DNA of 64,000 nucleotides, from NCBI GenBank assembly GCA_030789695.1, contig CM061133.1, forward strand, positions 92,231,248-92,295,247, given 5' to 3'. The notes under the pieces were generated by a model. That model worked only from the letters and a program-made list of their open reading frames with translations. It was not told the origin of the DNA and ran no database searches. A program made the position numbers and the translations under genes. Shown piece after piece: positions 11,291-20,735 of this stretch (positions within the stretch are counted from its first letter, which is position 1; every line of letters starts with the position of its first letter). Source of the DNA: Scilla litardierei. Its lineage: Eukaryota; Streptophyta; Magnoliopsida; Asparagales; Asparagaceae.

Positions 11291-11363
11291 ATGGCGAAGA
11301 CACGTATTCCGATCGAACCTACTCGTCCGTCACACATGACCGTCGATTCTCCACCTACGGACC
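11291..11363 (+). pseudogene. Start of a 3' ORF cut by X copy B
   Basis: ATG at 11291 opens a frame beginning MAKTRIPIEPTRPSHMTVD that lasts only 24 codons before the X LTR enters. Position (after pol, behind a leader-like segment) fits the extra 3' or env-like ORF seen in some SIRE-like copia elements, but no family signature is visible in so short a piece. Confidence 0.35.
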
Positions 11364-11479
11364 TGTTGGATATGGACGACATAAATACACCCATGAGGGG
11401 ATGTATGAGGGTATACAGACCTCAGATGTCGCGTGCACGAAAGCGTGCACGAAGGGAACCTTTTCTCGTGTGAAAAGGA

Positions 11480-11556
11480 CCACTCGATAAGTGGAAAAAG
11501 CCACTCGATAAGTGGAAAAAGTCACTTTATAAGTGCATAAAGGCACTTGATAAGTG
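11480..11556. promoter_or_regulatory. Palindrome array upstream of X promoter (copy B)
   Basis: Four palindromes: 11480-11494, 11501-11515, 11523-11535 and 11544-11556, all with CACT...AGTG arms and a period of about 21 bp. Two have the longer CCACT...AGTGG arms. They end about 85 bp before the TATA box. Confidence 0.65.
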
Positions 11557-11641
11557 AATAAAGAAGAGGATAAATGAATGTGCTAATATAGGCTAATAAG
11601 CTTATATTTAGTTATTTCCTACAATAACTACTCCTAAAGCC

Positions 11642-11649
11642 TATAAATA
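11642..11649 (+). promoter_or_regulatory. TATA box of X LTR copy B
   Basis: CCTATAAATAGG context, strong match to plant core promoters, conserved in copy A. Confidence 0.72.
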
Positions 11650-11914
11650 GGACCCAAGGGTAAGGCATTCAAACTACACTTTCCATGCCATAAGTTTGCA
11701 TAAGGCATATTATGTTCTTCTTCTCCCTTCCATTAAAATCCTATTCTAAATAGAGATTTAGGCGGTGAAACTCTGCTTCGATCCTCTGTGACGAAGTATC
11801 GACCATTGTTGCGAATCCGAGGGCGAAGTTCCGAGATTACAGTGCCGCGTACGCAAGCGTAAGTCTCTACTTCATTATTCGATCCTAACGTCCTTGTTTT
11901 GACAGGATCCTACA

Positions 11915-11928
11915 TTGGTATCATAGAC
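11915..11928 (+). other. Primer binding site, first copy (mutated)
   Basis: TTGGTATCATAGAC follows the LTR end directly. It departs from the initiator-Met consensus at three bases, whereas a second copy at 12139-12152 is perfect. Confidence 0.75.
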
Positions 11929-12138
11929 ATACGGGTTCGCCCCGGTCAAACCGCCGCCCCGTCGAACCGATGAACGAGGCGTTGTCTTTTTCACGAATGG
12001 GTAACCTACCGTGCCGCGTAGACTACCTACCGTGCCGCTAATCCGAAGGCGAAGTTCATAGACTACCGTGCCGCGTACGCAAGCGTAAGTCTCAACTTCA
12101 TTTATCGATCCTAACTCTGTTTTGGACAGGATCCTACA

Positions 12139-12152
12139 TTGGTATCAGAGCC
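12139..12152 (+). other. Primer binding site, second copy (intact)
   Basis: TTGGTATCAGAGCC preceded by GGATCCTACA, an exact initiator-Met primer site within the duplicated segment. Confidence 0.8.
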
Positions 12153-12649
12153 ATACGGGTTCGCCCCGGAGAAACTATGAACGAGTCGTTGTCTTTTTCA
12201 CGGATGGGTATCCTACCATTACGGATATGGTAGGAACGCTTCGTGACGGAGAGAACGCAGCGGTTGTTCTTTTCACATTAGGGTCTTCTGTCATTACGGA
12301 TATGGCAGGAACTCTCCGTGACGGGAAGAACCGACCGTTCATATCGCCAAACTCGCTCTTTTCATGGATGCTGAGTCTCCATTCAAATGGGAATGGGCGC
12401 TCTCTTCATATGGAGCGCGTAGTTTACGAATTTTAAAGTATGTTATTTTTCATTTTGGCACACGGCCATTAGAGAATAACTATTTTCTCGACGAACGGGT
12501 GTCTCATCAGAGAAGAAGATGGTGGTCATTTCCATCGGAGAAGATGATTTTGGTGCATGATAACCATGGCCATATGGGCTATGGAGGAAATGCATCCCCC
12601 CTCCCCATGCGGAGGGGGTTGGCTACGGCCAATAACTTCCACGGCCACC

Positions 12650-13085
12650 CTCCGGCGAGGGTGTGCGGCCAACCCCATGCAAGGGGGTGGCCGGCCATGG
12701 CCATATGGGCCATGGCCGGCCATGGCCTGGCCGGCCCTGACCAGCCATGGCCATGGCCAGGGGGCCCTGGCCGTGGCCAGGGCCAGGCCTGGCCGGCCCC
12801 AGCCAGAGCCAAGGGCCGGCCTGGCCGGCCCTGGCAGGGGCCAGGGCCGGCGCCCTGGCCTCGGCCAGGGCCAGAGGGCCCTGGCCGAGGGCCAGGCCTG
12901 GGCCAGGGCCCTGCCGGCCCTGGCAGAGGCCAGGGCTGGCGCCCTGGCCTCAGGCCAAGGCCAGGACGGCCAGGCCAGGGGCCTGGCCGGCCCTGGCAAA
13001 GGCCAGGGCCGGCACCCTGGCCTGCCATGACCTCTGCCGGGGTCTGGCCGGCCGGCGCCGGCCACTGCCGGCTCCGGCCTCGGTC
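12650..13085. repeat. GGCC-rich low-complexity leader of X copy B
   Basis: More than 400 bp dominated by GGCC, TGGCC and CAGGGCC words, strongly GC-rich and able to fold on itself. It is the counterpart of 1-290. Long open frames on both strands come from composition only. Confidence 0.8.
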
Positions 13086-13727
13086 AGTGCCGAGCCCCGG
13101 TTAACCCTGTTTTTGGGAAGGGGAAGGGAGCATGCATGAAAGAATATGCATGGCTAGCCCATACGGGGCCGACGGCAGTCGTTTGCGGCAAAATTCTCCA
13201 ATACGGGGGGAAGCGTTTGGATCCATACGGGAGCCGGCGACGATGGCTTGCAGAAAAATCCCCAAAGAGGGGATCCGGCCTTGGCACGGCTACGGCTCAT
13301 CCCCAGCAAATGGCCAGGAATTGCCGAATATTTCGCTAGTATCAAAGGGTACTAGGTTGAAATATACATTTTTGAAAAATACGTTTTCATACGTTTTGAA
13401 AAATACGTTTTCAAAAACGCTTTTTCCGCTGCAAAGTACTATAAGAGTACTTTTATTTGATAATGTGATGGGGAAATACTGAAAGTTACTCTAGATGGTG
13501 ATTGGAAACGTAATGACCTTTCCTATTCTAGGGTAACATCTTCAATATTTTTCGAAAGTAACTTATCAATTATAAATATCATTCCAAGTGAGAGTTGAAA
13601 TTAGAAATATCCAAATGGGATATTCTATTATCATTTCAAGTGGGAATTATATTTTAAGAATTTTTAAATGCCATGTTTTTTGATCAAACCTTCGGTTTTG
13701 TGTCTTTTACAGCATTTTAAAAGTAAA
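13086..13727 (+). other. Leader between GGCC block and gag of X copy B
   Basis: Mixed-composition sequence turning AT-rich toward gag, with direct repeats such as GAAAAATACGTTTTC around 13370-13410. A TTTTACAG at about 13706-13713 could be a splice acceptor for a leader intron, but no donor can be assigned. Confidence 0.45.
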
Positions 13728-15878
13728 ATGTCTTCCGCTTCAAAGAATATCGTCGCTGAGTTAAACAGAGGTGAAAAACTCAACGGCGATAATTACAAAC
13801 TATGGTCCATCAAGATACAATACGTTCTAGAGGAGCAAGAAGTGCTCGAAACTCTAAAGAATGTAATGATTGAACCCGAGTTGGGCACTACGGCCCAACA
13901 CAGACGAGACAAGGAAGCTTTTGATGCTTGGTCTCGGAAGAACAAGATAGCTCGCATTACGTTATTAAGCAGTATGGCCGATGACATAATGTGCATCTTC
14001 CGAGAGCATGACCTAGCCATGGACATATGGTCCAAGCTAGAGGATAAGTTTGGTGGCAGATCGGTGTCCAAACTTCGCGCCTTAACTATAAGATTTGATT
14101 CATACAAGAAACGTCCTGATCATTCCATGGGGAAACATCTGCGACATATGGCGAATCTAATCTCAGAGTTAAAGGATGCAGGTCATGTGCTCACAGATGA
14201 GCAACAAATCCAAGCAGGCATACGTTCCCTACCAAATGGGTGGGACCAAATGAAGATGCATCTCACTCATAATGAGAGCATCAAGACCTTCAGCGATGTT
14301 TCTAAGCACCTCGAGTTAGAGGAAGATCGGCTTGCGGCTGCCAAGCCAAGTGCAGAAGTGCACATGGTTGCTAGTTCCTCACACGGGGGAAAGAAACAAA
14401 AAGATCGTTTGAAGTATACTAATGAATGTAATAAGCAACCTGAGTCTACCAAGAAACCCAAACCTAAGGGTGGGCACAAGAAGTGGCACAAGAAGAAAGA
14501 CTTGAAGAAGATCAAGTGCTTCAAGTGCAACAAGCTCGGTCACTATGCTCGTTCATGTACGAGTGGAGGCGATGAGGTAACTTGTAATTATACTAGTTAC
14601 ATATGTGTTTCTAGTTCAATACTTCTTGTGGAATCTAATCCATTTTGGATAATTGATTCAGGTGCCACCGACCACATAGCAAGGGACAGACGGTCCTTCA
14701 TGGAGTATCACCGGATACCCCAAGGAACGAAGTGGATCTATCTAGGAAACAACACAAGTGTTGAAGTGAAAGGCGTTGGGACTTGCAAGCTAGTCTTGGA
14801 CAACGGCCGCACTCTCCTACTTCATGATGTTCTCTTCGCTCCAGATATTCGAAGGAATATAATTTCTGTGGTCGTGTTAATGGGTCTTGGTTATAGCTGG
14901 TTCTTTCAAAATTGTAAAGTGGACTTGTGTTGTAATAATACTCTAATTGGTTCTGGGTATGTATTTAAAGGATTTATTGTATTAAATACAATGTATGATT
15001 CCTCTAATAGTAATGAAAATTTCCTTGTTACAAATTCTTCGACTTATGAGTCAGATGTAATTTGTTGGCACGCAAGGCTTGGTCATATTGGACCAACGCG
15101 TATGGATAGACTTGCCAAACGTGGCCTTCTATCCAATGTTTCAAAGGTTGAAATGTCGACATGCGAACATTGCCTAGTGGGGAAATCTTGTCGCAAGCTG
15201 TTTGGAACCGGCACAAGGGCCGAGGTTCCATTACAGCTTATCCATTCGGACATATGTGGTCCGATGAATGTCAAGACAAGACGCGGGAAGTCCTATTTCA
15301 TCACTTGTATTGATGATTTCACCCGATTCAGACATATCTATTTGATATCCGACAAAAGTGAAGCATTAACCTGCTTTAAGAACTATATGAGTTTAGTGGA
15401 GAATCAATTAGATCGTAAGATTATGGTCTTGCGAACCAATAGGGGCGGTGAATATCAATCAACAAGTTTTAAGGAACTTTGTGATGAAAAGGGCATAGTA
15501 CATCAGGTAACTATGCCTTATACTCCGCAACAAAATGGTGTTGCAGAAAGGAGAAATAGGACTTTAATGGAAATGGTCCGTTCAATGATGGCGCAAGCTA
15601 ACTTGCCAATCACCTTTTGGGGTGATGCATTATTGACGGCCGCTTTCATCTTGAACCGCGTACCCTCGAAATCAGTTAGCTCCACTCCTTATGAGTTGTG
15701 GAACCAAAGGTCTCCTGACTTAAACATTTTAAAACCTTGGGGATGTGCATCCTACGCATATATTTCCTCCCATAAGTATGGCAAACTTGTGCAAGGGGAA
15801 GGAAATGTATCTTTATACGATACGCAGAAAACTCCAAAGGTTATGTTTTCGTTAGTCAGGAAGACAATGGAGGTCTAA
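13728..15878 (+). pseudogene. gag-pol: Copia Gag-protease-integrase of family X
   Basis: Start chosen at ATG 13728 (MSSASKNIVAELNRGEKL), the usual copia gag start; the upstream frame extension has no homology. Domains in order: gag (residues 1-260), zinc knuckle CFKCNKLGHYARSC (about 14518-14560), protease WIIDSGATDH (about 14647), integrase zinc-binding HARLGH...CEHC, and integrase core with SDICGP, then NGVAERRNRT. The second catalytic Asp is replaced: LRTNRGGEY stands where RSDRGGEY is expected, so integrase should be inactive. A frameshift near 15830 moves the conserved sequence to another frame, and this frame stops at 15876-15878. Confidence 0.88.
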
Positions 15879-17223
15879 TTGAGTTTGAGTCGAGGGATGT
15901 CAATTTCTTGGAAAACGAGTTTCCAAGACAGGGCGAGATAAGTCAAGACTTATCTCTATTTGAGATTAATGATCAAGAAGGATTACCTCATTCGAGTGGG
16001 AGAATTCTTGGTGAAGAAGAAAATACGTATCAAACTTCACCAATGGATGATACAAATGACACTAATCCTATTCCATACGAGAATAATGATCCAAGTGGGA
16101 GCATTTCTAACGACATTCCAAGTGGGAGTGATATTAGAATTGATCTAAATTCGAGTCAACAAGGACTTGAAGAATCTCAAATAAGACGTAGTAGTCGTAC
16201 AAGGTTGGCTCCTCTAAGATTTGAGGATGAATTTCCGCAAACCTTTATGACTTTACTACAAGATGATGACGAGCCTCCTACTTTTAAACAGGCCGTATCA
16301 TGCCCTGCGAAAGACAAATGGATGGAAGCGATGAAGGAGGAGTTGGAATCCATGAAAGTTAACCAAGTCTGGGACTTAGTTGACTTACCCAGAGGACGTA
16401 GAGCTATTGGGAACAAATGGGTTCTCAAGATCAAGCATAAGGCTGATGGCTCTATTGACAGATATAAAGCTCGCCTTGTCGCGAAAGGTTTTACGCAACA
16501 GGAAGGGATAGACTACGAAGAGACCTTCTCACCTGTTGTCTGTTTTACCTCGATTCGCCTGATTCTGGCTATGGTAGCTTGCTTAGACCTCGAATTACAT
16601 CAGATGGATGTAAAGACTGCCTTTCTCAATGGAGAAATGGACGAGGAGATATATATGGAACAACCAACAGGGTTTGTAAAAGAAGGAAACGAACATAAGG
16701 TTTGTAAACTTCGTAAGTCCATATATGGTCTTAAACAATCCTCGAGGAAATGGTATATACGATTTCAAGAAGTTGTCTTATCAAATGGTTTTTCCATGCT
16801 TGATGAAGATAACTGTGTATATATCAAGAGGATTAAGAGAAAGTACGTTATTATGTCTCTATATGTAGATGACATTTTAATAGCCGGAAATGACAAGGGC
16901 TTTGTGATGGATATAAAGGCTTGGCTTTCATCAGTTTTTGAGATGAAAGACATGGGAGAAGCCGCATATATCCTTGGAGTTAAGATTTCAAGGAATCGTT
17001 CGAAGAAACTTCTTTCTCTTTCACAGGAGACTTATATAAAGAAGGTTCTAGAACGTTTTAATATGCAAGACTGCAAGTCCATTGATACTCCTATAAGCAA
17101 GTGCGACAATTTATGTCTGAAATCGTGTCCAAAGAACCAAAAGGAAAAGGAAATTATGGAAAAAGTTCCATATTCCAGTGCAGTTGGTAGTCTTATGTAC
17201 GCTATGATGTGTACAAGACCGGA
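15879..17223 (+). pseudogene. pol: Copia reverse transcriptase of family X, interrupted
   Basis: The frame after the shift runs from about 15835 through 17223. A Ser/Asp-rich linker (15908-16290) is followed by RT: WMEAMKEELESM, YKARLVAKGFTQQEG, HQMDVKTAFLNGEM, IYGLKQSSRKWY and the catalytic SLYVDDILIAG (about 16858-16890), all intact. The frame is cut at the conserved TRPD motif by the Tekay-type element. The last codons shown before the insert are in frame with 27043 once one CCGGA copy is discounted. Confidence 0.88.
17219..17223. other. Target site duplication CCGGA (left)
   Basis: CCGGA precedes TGTCACG at 17224 and follows TTACA at 27037. The copia reading frame is continuous when the insert and one copy are ignored. 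Confidence 0.95.
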
Positions 17224-17882
17224 TGTCACGACCCGCTTCCCTAAAATGAAGGCGAGACGTGAAAAGGTCCGCACGAGAGTGGAGCTGTGAAGCCCCAAAC
17301 CCGATAAGCGTCCACAAATACATAAACAGGTCCCTGTAACCACAACAGAATAACAATAATAACACAAGGAGAGACTGAAATAAAATTCCACATCTCACAA
17401 AATGTCCAACATCAAAAATAAGTCCAACATCCAGAAAAGCCACCAGGCTAAAAGAAAAGAGTCTAAAGGCCCAGAACAAGGCCAACAAAAGAATACGACA
17501 TAACAAAGTATAGGTGCTATGCACCGATAACAAAACAACTGTCTAACAAAAGTAAAACACACGAAGACACTAGGACTGGTCCCCAGTGTCCACGTACTCC
17601 CCGTCAAACACAAGCTCGGGCTCGGCGTCAGCAAACACCTCGTCCTCAACAAGGTACTCAGGCTCAGGATCTAACATGTGTCACCCAAAAGAGTAAAGGG
17701 GCACATGTCAGCAAGTCGAAAAGACTTGTGCAAGGAAACTGAAAGTAAGGCAACTAGCAACCTAGCAGTTATAGTATTAAGTAATGACATGGCAGTTAAG
17801 CATGATGCAACAGTTTAAAAAAGAGAGGCAAGCATGCACAATGTAGCAAAAGCTACCAAATCACTAATCACTTATCATTTAA

Positions 17883-18150
17883 CACTTATCACTTATCACT
17901 TATCACTTATCACTTAGTGCATAGAGAGTCCACCTGCTGGCCAGCTCGTGGCTCAGGCCGCTTATCTCTACCACTATTAATCACTTGTCACTGGTAAACA
18001 CTTAGTACATAGAGAGTCCACCTGCTGGCCAGCTCGTGGCTCAGGCCGCTTATCTCTATCACTATTAATCACGTGTGCACTAGAGAGTCCACCTGCTGGC
18101 CGGAGTGGCGGATCAGGCCAACTCGGGGCTCAGGCCGCTTATCTCTTACC
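17883..18150. repeat. Minisatellite block in Tekay LTR
   Basis: CACTTAT in tandem, then three copies of a unit beginning GAGAGTCCACCTGCTGGCC and closing with CGCTTATCTCT, spaced about 80 bp. Unit ends AGAGA/TCTCT can pair. It is present again at 25205-25470. Confidence 0.7.
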
Positions 18151-18976
18151 CCACCCATATGTGTCGAGCGTTGGGGTTTCCAACTCACTAAGCTCGCTTC
18201 TGGAACACGAGCCAGGAATATAATATTGTAGCGTGCGCTACGCAATCACGATGAATAATCACTATGCAAAGACATGAACAGATATTTGCGTACCGTTAAT
18301 TTAAATTAAATGTGACAGGCAAAATGCAATGACATGGCAATTAAATTGCGTACCGTTAATGGAAGGTAAACATGACATGGTAATTGTGCAACATGCTAAA
18401 TGTCGTAACTAGCTTCGTTGTCAAGCTAGTTCCCCAATTTGCGCCTAGGCGAGTATCATTTCGTCGCCTAGCCTCTTTTACACCTACAACAAGCAAATGG
18501 CCTAAACCATGGCCTAAACCCTAAGTGGCAAGTTTCACTTACCTAGCACCGGGGATGGCGACTACTTCGTCACACGGATGCTATCTACGGGGGAAATCGC
18601 TGTTAAGGGGGAAACAAACATCAAACACATGAAATTAATTAGGGCTTTTATAAAAATATAAATAGGTTGAGAAAACAACGGTAGATCGATTTCTTACCGA
18701 GAGGAGATGGAAGAAACACTCCGAGGAACCCTAGGATCAGATCTGGAAGCGAATGGAGAAGTTTGGGGAAACTAGGGTTTTGGGGGATTTGGGGATTTTG
18801 ATGGGTTTTGATGGAGATTTGGGGAAGATGAGGGGTAGATGGAGTGAAGGGATGGATTGGATGATGATTCTAGGGCTTGGAATGGAGAAATGGAGCTTGG
18901 AGGAAGATGGGGGCTGAAGGGGGAAGTTTTTAGGGTTTTGGGTCGTGTTGGAGAAGAAGAAGTCGAATGGGTTGGG

Positions 18977-18984
18977 TTTAAATA
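18977..18984 (-). promoter_or_regulatory. TATA box of Tekay LTR (3' copy)
   Basis: The minus strand reads CTATTTAAACCC just downstream of the TAGTCGGTC modules and upstream of a pyrimidine-rich leader. The equivalent is present in the 5' LTR. Confidence 0.6.
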
Positions 18985-19023
18985 GGCTAGGCTGGCGGCT
19001 GCCCAGAAATTAGGGTTTTAACA

Positions 19024-19445
19024 CTGGTTAGTCGGTCAAAGAGCAACCACTGACCGACTAGTTTGGCAACTAGTCGGTCGGTCGACCAACGCAGACCGAC
19101 TAAGTGTAAACAGTAACTCCTGAACGAAAATAGGATTCTAGAGTTAGTCGGTCCATGAACAAGTACTGACCGACTAGTTTAGCATCTAGTCGGTCGATGA
19201 ACGTTCTTAGACCGACTAAGAGTAAACAGTAACTGATACAAAAATAATTTGATGAGTTAGTCGGTTCAAGAAGCATTGCTGACCGACTAGTTTGCAACCT
19301 AGTCGGTCAACCAACGTTCTTAGACCGACTAACGATAAACAGTAACTCCTGCGAAATTTAGAAAGCTAACTAGTCGGTCCAAGAAGGATTGCTGACCGAC
19401 TGGATCGTCATCTAGTCGGTCGGTGGCCCTTCTTAGTCCGGCTAA
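19024..19445. promoter_or_regulatory. Four TAGTCGGTC modules in Tekay LTR (3' copy)
   Basis: Modules start near 19027, 19143, 19256 and 19370, each about 77 bp, with inward-facing TAGTCGGTC/GACCGACTA words. Spacers contain TAAACAGTAACT. Their position directly upstream of TATA suggests promoter-proximal control elements. Confidence 0.7.
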
Positions 19446-19715
19446 TGAGCACAGAAAAGTACCGATACGGAGCGCGGGGCCCCGGGATCGATTCCTAAGA
19501 CTCCTAGGCTTGATCTAATAGTTAGATACGACCGTTATGAAGCCCGTCACGAGTGACAAACTTCGAAATCGACAATCCTAAGAAAGAAGCGAGAAAATAC
19601 GACGAATCGATCGAAAATGAAAACTACGGAGACGAAAACCACACAAGAGGAGAAAATCCACTAAAACATATATTATATTATAATAAATCCAAATACATGA
19701 AAAGCAGTCGTTACA

Positions 19716-19725
19716 TCCTCCCCAA
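19716..19725 (-). other. Polypurine tract of Tekay-type element
   Basis: The minus strand reads TTGGGGAGGA directly before the 3' LTR start TGTAACG, the expected plus-strand primer. Confidence 0.85.
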
Positions 19726-19761
19726 CTTAAGAAAAATTACGTCCTCGGAATTTCCAAAAAC

Positions 19762-20662
19762 TCACGAGTCCGGAAACAAAAGTGGGAACCGCTCTCGCAT
19801 CTCATCTTCATTCTCCCAAGTAGACTCTCCAGGTGAACCGTGTCGCCACATCACCCTCACAAGATTGACAATCTTGTTTCGAAGCGATTTCTGACGCCTG
19901 TCCAGAATCTGCACTGGATGCTGGTCATACGTCATATCGGGGCGAACGGTAATCTCCGAAAAATCCACCGCATGAGACGGATCGCTAATGTATCGACGAA
20001 GCTGCGACACATGGAAAACATTGTGAACTCCTTCCAAAGATGGCGGCAAGGCCAAGCGATAAGCTACCTCGCCAACCCTCTCCAAAACGTCAAACGGTCC
20101 AATGTATCGCGGGCTCAACTTTCCACGCTTCCCGAAACGAATCACACCACAATTCGGGGAAATCTTCAAGAACACATGGTCGCCCGGCTGAAACTCCAAA
20201 GGACGACGTTTAGCATCCGCCCAATGCTTAAAACGGTCCTGAGCAATTCAACCTCTCCCGAATATTCCTGACGATATCCACGGCCTCCACGATCATCTCA
20301 GGTCCCAACAACTCCCGATCACCAACGTCATCCCAACTCAGTGGCGATCTACATTTCCTCCCATAAAGAGCGGCGAATGGCGCCATGCCAATACTCGCCT
20401 GGAAGCTGTTGTTGTAAGAGAACTCCACCAAATGTAGATGGTCCTCCCACGAACCCTTGAAATCCAACATGCACGCCCTCAGCATGTCTTCCAAAATCTG
20501 AATCGTCCTCTCGGACTGGCCATCCGTCTGCGGATGGTACGCCGTGCTGAAACTCAGACGCGTACCCAAGCTCTTCTGCAAACTCTGCCAAAACTGAGAT
20601 GTGAACCTCGTGTCTCTGTCAGACACGATACTCACAGGGACTCCATGAAGTCGCACAACCTC
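19762..20662 (-). pseudogene. pol: Tekay integrase C-terminal half and chromodomain (third exon)
   Basis: Begins after the second intron-like gap. Seen are VSIVSDRD with the second catalytic Asp, [14 protein letters not shown] with the Glu, and the C-terminal GDHVFLK...GPF module. A chromodomain follows, with PVQILDRRQKSLRNK and WRHGSPGESTWENEDEM at about 19790-19880. A frameshift near 20245-20255 splits the frame: the upstream part stops at 20228 and the downstream frame runs 20199-19762. Chromodomains of this class bind modified histones and are thought to direct insertion to heterochromatin. Confidence 0.88.
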
Positions 20663-20735
20663 CTGTACGATTCACGTTACATCACTATCCAAACTAGGAA
20701 AAGGAAATAAAAACGGAGAGTAAAAGAATTTTTAC
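20663..20735 (-). other. Intron-like interval in Tekay integrase (73 bp)
   Basis: On the minus strand the interval starts GTAAAAATTC and ends TCGTACAG, is T-rich and in the open frame reaches a stop. Its removal leaves the integrase frame continuous and joins two blocks that are adjacent in related elements (ARRYME and VVRLHGVP). Confidence 0.7.

Larger units (their letters stand above)
1373..11363 (+). mobile_element. Base-layer SIRE-like Ty1/copia element (internal part)
   Basis: A degraded copia element in the order gag, protease, integrase, RT, RNase H, 3' region. It is SIRE-like: it has a long gag with one zinc knuckle and a coiled-coil and His-rich tail, a WVP-type motif before protease, and a long 3' region with a further reading frame. 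Its own LTRs are not in view because family X copies cut it at both ends (1372/1373 and 11363/11364). A solo Ty3 LTR (6102-9880) splits the RT/RNase H boundary. Many stops and frameshifts make it the oldest layer by nesting logic. Confidence 0.8.
11364..11914 (+). repeat. 5' LTR of family X, copy B
   Basis: A 551-bp LTR starting TGTTGGATATGG and ending GGATCCTACA, immediately followed by a primer site. The inverted partner is at 825-1372. TATAAATA at 11642-11649 and the palindrome array at 11480-11556 mark U3. Confidence 0.88.
11813..12220 (+). repeat. Tandem duplication of LTR end and primer site
   Basis: About 130-170 bp covering the last 100 bp of the LTR, the primer site and the start of the leader is present twice, from about 11813 and about 12039 (offset about 225 bp). 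The second copy holds the intact primer site. Copy A at 1-1372 lacks the duplication. Confidence 0.75.
17224..19715 (-). repeat. 3' LTR of Tekay-type element
   Basis: 2492 bp with TGT...ACA ends, paired with 24547-27037. In transcriptional order it holds TAGTCGGTC modules (19445 to 19024), a TATTTAAA TATA box (18977-18984, minus), an AAACCCTAA-rich leader, then CACTTAT repeats (17883-17914) and three longer repeats with GAGAGTCCACCTGCTGGCC (17924-18150). Confidence 0.93.

Noticed and set aside
11915..12152. tRNA gene fragments at TGGTATCAGAGC sites
   Set aside because: Only 12-14 bases complementary to a tRNA 3' end and adjacent to LTR ends: primer sites, not tRNA genes.
12364..13139. Long GC-rich ORFs on both strands (also at 1-440)
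   Set aside because: Gly/Pro/Ala/Trp repeats in every frame follow from GGCC-word composition; no conserved domain and no frame preference.
17883..18150. CRISPR-like regularly spaced repeats
   Set aside because: Repeats lie inside both LTRs of a Ty3 element in a plant context; no cas genes, and spacers are not unique.
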